In this document: in pieces, positions 8,847-16,018 of the stretch
How the letters are laid out: each line of letters starts with the position of its first letter
How positions within the stretch are numbered: the stretch's first letter is position 1
NCBI RefSeq assembly: GCF_017347605.1
Contig: NZ_AP024484.1
Location: 558,001-622,000, forward strand
Direction of reading: 5' to 3'
Source: Prevotella herbatica
GTDB taxonomy: Bacteria; Bacteroidota; Bacteroidia; Bacteroidales; Bacteroidaceae
Length of the DNA: 64,000 nucleotides
Position numbers and translations under genes: made by a program
The notes under the pieces: model-generated
What the model was told of the DNA's origin: nothing
The model's database searches: none
Seen by the model: only the letters and a program-made list of their open reading frames with translations

Positions 8847-11537
8847 TTAAAACGATAATCGTAATTGCGCACCAAATACGCTTGGGCTGCCAGCTATGAA
8901 CGTTGGGAAGCCAATCTGATTACCGCTATTGCCGGCATCAATAAGATATTTTTTGTTTAAAGCATTCTTGCCGTACAAAGAGAAGTCGTACATGATATTC
9001 TTTATCTTTCTGCTTATTCCTAAATTCACGTTTACGATGCCGAAACCATCCTGAGTTAACTGTGGATCATTATCATCTTCAAAATATACTTTTGACTTAT
9101 ACACGTAGGATGGACGGAAATAGACGCGCGTGTTTCTGTCAATGTCATACCCAGCATTAACGCCAAATGAATAAGTAACTTTTGGCGTGAGTCGGAAACG
9201 ATGTCCTGCATATTCCTGAGGATTTCCATTTTCATCGTTATTATTAAACTTACCGTCAATATAGGCATAGTTAGCAAACAATGAAATGTGAGAGTCAAGA
9301 GCGTAGTTCAGTCCTACTTCTAAACCTAAGCAATGAGCTTTACCTGCATCATTAGCTGTATATACCTTTGCTATCGAACCCGTTGCATCAGTTAACGTCA
9401 TGGTCTGGAAATGTGACCAATCATAATAGTATGCACTAAAATCATAGTTTAGCATTTTATGAAGCAAGGCGCCCTTCAATCCTACTTCATAGCTTATAAT
9501 TATTTCGGGCTTTAGATGACTGATATTATCGGCTGAATTATTAAAGGCGATTACTCCAGGTCGTCTACCTCTGGATACACTGACATAGGCATTGTTTCCT
9601 GAAAACAAATAGTTAGCAACAACACGACCTACCCACGAATAATAATCATCACTGGCATATACAGTTTTGTTTGTTGGCTGGTATAGGATGCTACCGAAAA
9701 GCGGATCGGGTTGCGTTTTAGATTCATAACCAGTACGCTGATGTTCATAGGTTCCTCTAAGTCCGGCTGTGAACGATAATCCTTTAGCAACATTAAGAGT
9801 TCCGTCTGCAAACACTTCGGCAGCCTGATTGATACCATAGTTTGTACCTTCCTCATAATGAGAGGTATTTAAAGGCAGGGCAGACGATGATTTAATGGTA
9901 GCCAAGATTGTTTGTCCCTGTGTACCGAGTGAAGCTAACATATCATCAAGAGATATATTATAAGCTGCTAAAGCTGTTTTGACATCACCATAAAAGTCTG
10001 GAGTTGAAGTTAACTTACTGGTTGTTGTGAGATCATAAGACGAAGGAAACCATTTCTTTAGTAAGGCAGACATCATTTGAGAGACAGCAGGCTGATAGGC
10101 AGCAGGTAGCATGGTTGGCAGCATGTCAGCAAGTTTGGTAATCTGCGGCTGCACCTTAGCAGCAAAAGCCTTATAAGCGTAAGCAGGATATAATGACTGA
10201 AGATTACTGCGCACAACAGCCTGTTGATTGGAATTCTCATAAAAGTAACTGGCTCCAACAAAGCCATTGAAGTTACCCTTGTTATAATTCAGTCGCATTT
10301 CATGACTGAACTGAATGCCTTTTTCATTCTCTTCGCAATCAAGAAGCGGAAGATATGTTCCGTCAGCATCAAAGTTTTCGTTTGACTTAAAGGCTCTGAA
10401 GCCTGTTGTAGTGGAAAGATGCAGATTGCTATTGTAGTCATGATTAGACAGAAGTGTGGCTCCACCAACATGTCGTTTAATACCCAGACGTTTACCTTCT
10501 TCGAGACTTGCAGCAGTAAACGGACTTACATCACCGCCGACTGGAGCAAGACTGTTACTTTTAAATGATGTGCCAGGATAATCATCATATTGATAATTCA
10601 ATATCAAATCGAAATAGGTGTTATCATCCGTAAACAGGCGTGTGGAATTTCGTAATGCTAAAGCACTCTTTCCATTCAAGCTACCTCCTGATAAATTCTT
10701 AATAAAACCATCGTGAGCATCGTAGGAAAATGAAAAGCGATTAGATAATTTATCTTTAATTAAAGGAGTATTGATGAAGCCGGAAGCACCACGTTGATTA
10801 TGAGTACCATAATTAAGAGATAACTCACCCGTGAGATAGTTGACTGGTTTATGAGTGATGAAATGCATTGCGCCGATTTCTGCTCCACGACCAAAGAGAG
10901 TTCCCTGCGGTCCCTTAACAACTTCGACACGTTCCATATCGAAAAGTTCTACGACAGAGGCTCTTGAACGTGACATTGGCACACCATCCTGAAAGACAGA
11001 GATTCGTGGCTGTGAATAAGATGCACCATCATCTGAGGTTACACCACGGATAACATAGCCTGGATTATTAGGACTTTGAAGCTGTACTTGCAATCCTGGA
11101 ATATACTGAGCCATTTCGTCCATCTGCTTCACGTTCAACATCTGCAAACTTTGACCCGACAATGCACTCACTGCAACAGGAACATCAACTGCTGACTGAT
11201 TCCTTTTCTGAGTGGTAACCAGAACTTCGTCAAGGAGTTTATGGTCTTGGCTCATCACAACTTTCATATTATCCGCGATATTTAATCGCTGGCGCTTATA
11301 GCCGATATAAGAAAACTGCAGTTCTCCCCTATTGATAGATGAGGGTAAAGAAAAGACTCCTGAAGCATTTGTAACAACAGAGAAATTTGAACCCATCAGA
11401 GAGATCACAACACCAGGCAAAGGCTGTCCGTTATCATCAACAACAACTCCTTTGTTCACGTTATCAACCGCACCGAAAGAAAGGGTGGAAAAGGCGATAA
11501 GTGACAAACTGAAAAACAATCTTTTAAACATTTTCAT
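8847..11537 (-). CDS. TonB-dependent outer-membrane receptor
   Basis: This is an 896-residue receptor. A signal peptide (to about residue 23) is followed by a carboxypeptidase-regulatory-like domain (about 28-110: GVVVDDNGQPLPGVVISLMGS, SYIGYKRQRL), a plug (about 118-240: VPVAVSALSGQSLQ, GVTSDDGASYSQPRIS, VEVVKGPQGTLFGRGAEIGAM) and a beta-barrel ending in LRLSF. The pattern (plug with GPQGTLFGR, no SusD partner) is that of siderophore, heme or vitamin type receptors rather than SusC. A stretch of about 100 residues near 440-560 is Ala/Leu-rich and looks helical, which is unusual for a barrel loop. It begins six bases after a metallophosphoesterase gene, so the two form an operon. The ligand is unknown. 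The start may be 11537 or 11531. Confidence 0.9.
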   Translation of the reverse strand: MKMFKRLFFSLSLIAFSTLSFGAVDNVNKGVVVDDNGQPLPGVVISLMGSNFSVVTNASGVFSLPSSINRGELQFSYIGYKRQRLNIADNMKVVMSQDHKLLDEVLVTTQKRNQSAVDVPVAVSALSGQSLQMLNVKQMDEMAQYIPGLQVQLQSPNNPGYVIRGVTSDDGASYSQPRISVFQDGVPMSRSRASVVELFDMERVEVVKGPQGTLFGRGAEIGAMHFITHKPVNYLTGELSLNYGTHNQRGASGFINTPLIKDKLSNRFSFSYDAHDGFIKNLSGGSLNGKSALALRNSTRLFTDDNTYFDLILNYQYDDYPGTSFKSNSLAPVGGDVSPFTAASLEEGKRLGIKRHVGGATLLSNHDYNSNLHLSTTTGFRAFKSNENFDADGTYLPLLDCEENEKGIQFSHEMRLNYNKGNFNGFVGASYFYENSNQQAVVRSNLQSLYPAYAYKAFAAKVQPQITKLADMLPTMLPAAYQPAVSQMMSALLKKWFPSSYDLTTTSKLTSTPDFYGDVKTALAAYNISLDDMLASLGTQGQTILATIKSSSALPLNTSHYEEGTNYGINQAAEVFADGTLNVAKGLSFTAGLRGTYEHQRTGYESKTQPDPLFGSILYQPTNKTVYASDDYYSWVGRVVANYLFSGNNAYVSVSRGRRPGVIAFNNSADNISHLKPEIIISYEVGLKGALLHKMLNYDFSAYYYDWSHFQTMTLTDATGSIAKVYTANDAGKAHCLGLEVGLNYALDSHISLFANYAYIDGKFNNNDENGNPQEYAGHRFRLTPKVTYSFGVNAGYDIDRNTRVYFRPSYVYKSKVYFEDDNDPQLTQDGFGIVNVNLGISRKIKNIMYDFSLYGKNALNKKYLIDAGNSGNQIGFPTFIAGSPSVFGAQLRLSF

Positions 11538-11543
11538 TTCATT

Positions 11544-12827
11544 CTATTTTATATCTATACTGAAATCATTATCAGCTGGCGCAGTGTCGTTGCCAATAGC
11601 CTTGGATACTCGTCTAAAGATGATGCTCCATTTAAACGAGTAAGACTTTCTGATCATATTTGCAATCTGAATTCGCTGTGCTTCTTCAGCATCGGTTATC
11701 TTCTCGTCACCAGCATAATTCTTAATCATCATATCAGAAAGGAAGTCGATAGCTTTGGTTCTTACGCTATCGGGCATCTGAGTAGGAATAACTTTCTGCA
11801 AGAATGTGTTGAAACCTCTTGTTTCATAACTCTTAGAATAATCCTTAAAACTGATGTTGCCTGAATAACCTTTGATAGTATTGATATGATGTGTCGTGAT
11901 TTTCATTTTATCGCCTTGTAACGTGATTAATCTATAAGGAGATGGATAACTGACCAACGAACCTGTTTCAACATCATAGATGCCCTTATATTGGGTAATA
12001 TCTTGTGCATGCGAATGTCCGGTAAGCATGACGCGCAAGCCAGCTTTATACATCATTGAAGCTATGGACAGATTATTATCTATTACATAGCCGGGTATCA
12101 TCTTATTCTGGTATTTCCAATGTTGGAGTAAGCCATGATGCATCATTCCGATAACAGTGATGCCTTGCTTCTTAGCATTAGCTAACTGCTCTTTAATAAA
12201 TAACAAGGTGGCAGGTCTTAGTCTTCCTGGAGTGACACAGATATCTTTACTAAAATCATTCTGATCTGATTCGGTGGCATCTAAAGCAAGAACACGCAGC
12301 GTTGGAGTAAGTTGATACACATAAGAAAGAGAAGCCGTGTCACGAGCGATAGCGTTACCGTAACCATAATCTTTATACATCTGTGCGAATTCAGAACGCG
12401 AAACGGTAGCTACTCTTGTTTTACGAGCACCGTCATAGGCAACAGCGTGAGGATTGTTTACATCGTGATTACCAGGAATAACAAGTACTGTGATACCGGC
12501 ATTTCTTAGTCGGCTCAAACAATTATCAATTAAATAACGATGAGATACCAACTCACCATCCTTAGTTAAATCACCTGGTATGAGCAGATACTTAACAGAT
12601 GAATTAAGTATGCTATCAGTAAATGCACTTAATAAAGATGTAGACTCACGAAGCATCTTCCTATCTTGGCTTATATATTCAGTAAAAGCCTTTCCGTCTT
12701 CCTTTAAAAGAGAGGGGTCCATTACGTGTACGTCTGAAACGACAGCAATCTGCACTTGAGCCATTGATGATGGCGCTACTAACAATAAAGACATAATACA
12801 TGTCCAAATCTTTTTGATTATTTCCAT
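11544..12827 (-). CDS. Secreted calcineurin-like metallophosphoesterase
   Basis: This is a 427-residue enzyme with a signal peptide (SLLLVAPSSMAQ) and all five metallophosphoesterase blocks: SDVHVMD, GDLTKDGE, GNHDVNNPH, MMHHGLL and LTGHSHAQD, which bind two metal ions. It therefore acts outside the cytoplasm on phosphate mono- or diesters, perhaps lipid or nucleotide phosphates. It is the first gene of an operon with the TonB-dependent receptor; coupling suggests the enzyme frees or trims a ligand which the receptor imports. The precise substrate cannot be read from sequence. Upstream on the minus strand is the 1.1-kb repeat element. Confidence 0.9.
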   Translation of the reverse strand: MEIIKKIWTCIMSLLLVAPSSMAQVQIAVVSDVHVMDPSLLKEDGKAFTEYISQDRKMLRESTSLLSAFTDSILNSSVKYLLIPGDLTKDGELVSHRYLIDNCLSRLRNAGITVLVIPGNHDVNNPHAVAYDGARKTRVATVSRSEFAQMYKDYGYGNAIARDTASLSYVYQLTPTLRVLALDATESDQNDFSKDICVTPGRLRPATLLFIKEQLANAKKQGITVIGMMHHGLLQHWKYQNKMIPGYVIDNNLSIASMMYKAGLRVMLTGHSHAQDITQYKGIYDVETGSLVSYPSPYRLITLQGDKMKITTHHINTIKGYSGNISFKDYSKSYETRGFNTFLQKVIPTQMPDSVRTKAIDFLSDMMIKNYAGDEKITDAEEAQRIQIANMIRKSYSFKWSIIFRRVSKAIGNDTAPADNDFSIDIK

Positions 12828-13330
12828 TTTTCATATTTTAGTACAATGCAAAAATAAATACATAGAATTACAAAGAGATTTAAAACACATTTAGATTATA
12901 TTAAAGTTTCAGAGGGAAGCTGAGTTACCAGAGTAAAAATAAAACACTAGTGTCCACTTAAAATGATTAACATTTAATGTAACACATTATAAATTAAATA
13001 TTTAGAGTCTATATTTCTCGGTGACGATTTGAATTTTATATATTTAAGCTGTCTCCCCCCCTGCGTTTCTTCATATTTTTAGCTACGTAGCTACGGTATC
13101 TCTGGGAAAGCCTATAAACAGAGGGACTGACGATACGTAGCTCACAGGATTTAGCTTCGTGAGCTACGTTTTAGCTACGTTACTAGTTCTATGCATATAT
13201 AATGTACACATGTACACGCGCACACTAGGAGTTTTTAAAATACAAGTGGCGAAGTGTCAACATGATGAATATCAATATGTTATCTACCATTTTTACTAAC
13301 ACAAGGTGACGGTCGAATCTCAAATTTTGC

Positions 13331-13354
13331 ATGCGTTTCTATATAGAAACGCAT
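13331..13354. repeat. 24-bp perfect palindrome in repeat element copy 1
   Basis: The core GCGTTTCTATATAGAAACGC is extended by AT/AT to 24 bp with perfect dyad symmetry. The same core is present unchanged in copy 2 at 48730-48751, although flanking bases have diverged, so it appears to be under constraint. It could be a protein-binding site or an RNA/DNA hairpin tip. Confidence 0.85.
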
Positions 13355-13386
13355 TGCGTTTTACGTTGTTTTACCTTCCAATACTT

Positions 13387-13452
13387 CGTAAAACGCAATG
13401 CAATATAACGTAAAACACATTGCAAAACATCGTAGAACGCAATACAATATGA
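13387..13452 (+). repeat. 22-bp tandem repeat, three units
   Basis: Three head-to-tail units of exactly 22 bp start at 13387, 13409 and 13431. Each begins CGTA(A/G)AAC(G/A)CA and continues with TGCAA or a variant. Copy 2 has four units (48587-48674), so unit number differs between copies. The 22-bp period is two helical turns. Confidence 0.85.
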
Positions 13453-13659
13453 TGAAAATCTTTCTCTAGATTTTACCGACACATAACCGTCACTTAATTA
13501 TACTCGAAAATAGAACTAACTAGTTGATGTTCAGATGATAGACACTTCGACACTTGTTTTTACGAAAAACACAGAGTGCGTACGCATGCATGCGCACGTG
13601 ATTACGATGTGTAGCACGCAATAATTAAAACTTTGGCTAACAGTCTAACCTAAATCCCA

Positions 13660-13690
13660 TTGCATGGACAATTTTTTTGCAGTATCTTTG
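13660..13690 (+). promoter_or_regulatory. Conserved outward promoter inside repeat element copy 1
   Basis: TTG (13660-13662) is followed after exactly 20 bp by TATCTTTG (13683-13690). The same arrangement with the same spacing is in copy 2 (48349-48379), within the longest conserved stretch (CTTTGGCTAACAGTCTAACC upstream, ATTGCATGGACAA between the boxes, and AACAAGCTTGAAAATTCTG downstream). It points towards the sulfatase locus that begins at 14322. Confidence 0.7.
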
Positions 13691-13796
13691 CCGAGAATTC
13701 AGCGGAATTCGGCAGAACATTAAAACAAGCTTGAAAATTCTGCTTTCGTTTGCAGAATCTATTTACACTTCCTCAGTTCATCAGATGCAGCTAACG

Positions 13797-13812
13797 GTTC
13801 TTTGACAAATTT
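13797..13812 (+). promoter_or_regulatory. boxA-like antitermination motif
   Basis: GTTCTTTGACAAATTT lies about 100 bp downstream of the element's promoter. It resembles the rrn boxA of enterobacteria (GCTCTTTAACAATTTA), the RNA site for Nus-factor antitermination. In copy 2 only GTTCTTTG is retained before the sequences diverge. The role is inferred from resemblance alone. Confidence 0.4.
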
Positions 13813-14262
13813 ACTCATAGAAATTATGTTCCATTCTAAAACGACACATATTGACGTAGCTAGAACGTAGCTCACGAAGCTAAATCCAGCAAGCTACGTA
13901 TCGCCAGTCCCGCTGTTTATAGGCTTTCCCTGAGATACCGTAGCTTCGTAGCTAAAAACATGAAGAAACGCAGGTAATACACCCTAACTGTACAAAATTC
14001 AAATCGTCATCAAGAAATCTAAGCTCAAACAGTTAATTTATAAGACGCGACACTAAAGATTAATCATTTTAAGTGGACACTATTGAAATAATTATAATGA
14101 AAAACACACTCGTTTGATGAAAAGTAAATTAAAAACAAGCACTTAAAAGTTTACTTTTTAATATTTAAAAAAAATGATAACGCACTGATTAACAATTATT
14201 TATATATTATACAATATTACTTTCACATGTTACTACTGTATATATAGAGAAGAAAAGAATTG

Positions 14263-14270
14263 TAACTTTG
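14263..14270 (+). promoter_or_regulatory. -7 box of the sulfatase operon
   Basis: TAACTTTG lies 51 bp before the ATG at 14322. No clear TTG sits at the -33 position, so the promoter may need an activator. It lies outside the palindromic element, 180 bp past its end, so the operon has both this and the element's promoter available. Confidence 0.5.
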
Positions 14271-14321
14271 CTGACACAATTAAATAATACCGTAAACAAT
14301 AATAAGATATAATAACTAAAA

Positions 14322-16007
14322 ATGGAAAATTCTAAATTAGCAATTTTATCAACTCTTGCTTTTTCTTGTGTTGCAGTTAAAGCTATGGGCCAAGTTCAAC
14401 AAATCCATCAACGCCCTAACATTCTTTACATAATGTGTGATGACCATGCAATGCAAGCTATCAGTGCTTATGGGAGTCCTATTTCAAAGTTGGCACCTAC
14501 ACCAAACATTGACCGTTTGGCTCGCCGTGGGATGCTTTTTAATTCTGCATTTGTAGAGAACTCTCTTTCGTCACCAAGTCGTGCTTGCCTAATTACGGGT
14601 CTTTACTCTAATCAGAACGGTCAACGACAACTGTTGGAGGGTATTGATTCTACTAAAACATTTTTCTCAGAATTGCTTCAACAGGCTGGTTATGAAACTG
14701 GTATTGTAGGTAAATGGCACCTTATGTGCGAACCAAAGGGATTTGACTGGTATCACATCCTTGACGATCAGGGAACTTATTATAATCCAACTTTTTGCTC
14801 AACACACCACTATAAACAATATAGAAAAGAGGAAGGCTATGCTACTGACCTTATAACAGAACATGCCATAAATTTCCTTGATCATCGTGACAAAAATAAA
14901 CCTTTCTGCTTATTGGTTCACCATAAAGCGCCTCACCGTAACTGGATGCCTGCTCCAAAAAATATTGGCAAATATGATGGCGTAGTCTTCCCTTTACCAA
15001 AAACTTTCTGGGATGATTATTCAACACGCGGCTCGGCTGCCCACACACAGAATATGAACATCACTCATGCCATGGAACTTATTCAAGACTTAAAGGTGCC
15101 AGAAATGATGGATACAACCAAAGCTCAAGATCGTTTTTCCTACATGTGCCTGATGGGTGAACTGGGACGACTAAATTCAGAACAACGCATAGCTTGGGAT
15201 AAATACTACATGCCACGTAACCGCAAGTTTATTGAGGCTCATCTCACAGGAAAGGAACTCACGAAATGGAAATACGAAAATTATATACGTGACTACATGG
15301 CAGTAATAGCCTCTGTTGACGAGAGTGTAGGCAAGTTGCTGGATTATTTAGAGAAGAATGGTCTTGATAAGAATACTATTATTGTATATACTTCTGACCA
15401 AGGTTTTTACTTGGGTGAACACGGATGGTTTGATAAGCGTTTTATGTATGAAGAATCAATGCACACACCACTAATAATAAGCTATCCAGGACATATTAAG
15501 GAAGGAAGTGTTTGCAACTCATTAGTTCAGAATATAGATTTTGCACCTACTTTTCTATCATTGGCAGGTATAAAGCAGCCAAAAGAAATGACAGGACGAT
15601 CTCTAGAGTCTTTATTTTCAGGCACAGCTCCTAAGAACTGGAGAAAAAGCTTATATTATCATTATTATGACTATCCTACATTCCACTTGGTGCGCAAACA
15701 CGACGGAGTACGTACAGAACGATATAAGTTGATACACTTTTATGGAAAAGGTGGAATACGTGCCGTAAGCGAAAACAAGTATCAGAATACTCCAGGAACA
15801 CGTGAGAATAACCTGTTTAAAAAACTTTCAGCAGCCAAATATTTCCATAATGATCCCGACATCAACTATTATGAACTTTATGATTTGAAGAATGATCCTA
15901 ACGAATTAAATAATATTTATGGAAAGAAAGGTACTGACAACATATTTAATAAACTGAAAAAGAAACTGAACTGTTATCGCAAAAATCTGAAAATTGACGA
16001 ATATTAA
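14322..16007 (+). CDS. Secreted Ser-type sulfatase (S1 family; GlcNAc-6-O-sulfatase-like)
   Basis: This is a 561-residue alkaline-phosphatase-fold sulfatase with an N-terminal signal. RPNILYIMCDDHA gives the metal-binding Asp pair. SSPSRACLITG carries the formylglycine precursor Ser83 in the S-x-P-S-R signature. GKWHL and HHKAPH are substrate/active-site blocks, and TSDQGFYLGEHGWFDKRFMYEESMHTPLI is the C-terminal metal site. The last block and overall length resemble the N-acetylglucosamine-6-sulfatase branch (S1_11-like), which is inference. The Ser precursor requires an anaerobic radical-SAM maturase, encoded at 25714. It is first in a run with GH3, a receptor and three further sulfatases, followed by GH3 after 11 bases. 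Confidence 0.9.
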   Translation: MENSKLAILSTLAFSCVAVKAMGQVQQIHQRPNILYIMCDDHAMQAISAYGSPISKLAPTPNIDRLARRGMLFNSAFVENSLSSPSRACLITGLYSNQNGQRQLLEGIDSTKTFFSELLQQAGYETGIVGKWHLMCEPKGFDWYHILDDQGTYYNPTFCSTHHYKQYRKEEGYATDLITEHAINFLDHRDKNKPFCLLVHHKAPHRNWMPAPKNIGKYDGVVFPLPKTFWDDYSTRGSAAHTQNMNITHAMELIQDLKVPEMMDTTKAQDRFSYMCLMGELGRLNSEQRIAWDKYYMPRNRKFIEAHLTGKELTKWKYENYIRDYMAVIASVDESVGKLLDYLEKNGLDKNTIIVYTSDQGFYLGEHGWFDKRFMYEESMHTPLIISYPGHIKEGSVCNSLVQNIDFAPTFLSLAGIKQPKEMTGRSLESLFSGTAPKNWRKSLYYHYYDYPTFHLVRKHDGVRTERYKLIHFYGKGGIRAVSENKYQNTPGTRENNLFKKLSAAKYFHNDPDINYYELYDLKNDPNELNNIYGKKGTDNIFNKLKKKLNCYRKNLKIDEY

Positions 16008-16018
16008 TCGTTTTCCAA

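Larger units (their letters stand above)
12948..14082. mobile_element. 1,135-bp non-coding palindromic element with terminal inverted repeats (copy 1)
   Basis: The ends are 23-bp perfect inverted repeats (12948-12970 and 14060-14082; core GTGTCCACTTAAAATGATTA). They continue inward as imperfect arms of about 230 bp (12948-13180 and 13854-14082) sharing CGTAGCTCACGAAGCTAAAT-type blocks, GCCTATAAACAG and CTGCGTTTCTTCAT. Inside is a second inverted layer (about 13230-13320 with 13478-13565, sharing CGAAGTGTC and GTGACGGT), a central palindrome, a 22-bp tandem repeat, and an asymmetric 230-bp cassette with a promoter. TA borders both ends, which would suit TA target duplication as in IS630/mariner-type elements. 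There is no transposase or credible ORF. A related sequence is at 48235-49030. I read it as a non-autonomous (MITE-like) element or a structured regulatory/RNA element; which one is open. Confidence 0.8.

Noticed and set aside
13490..13520. TATACTCGAAAATAGAA in the palindromic element as a relative of the 33-bp array core
   Set aside because: Only about 12 bases match, single occurrence, and the equivalent place in copy 2 does not keep it; chance likeness is likely.
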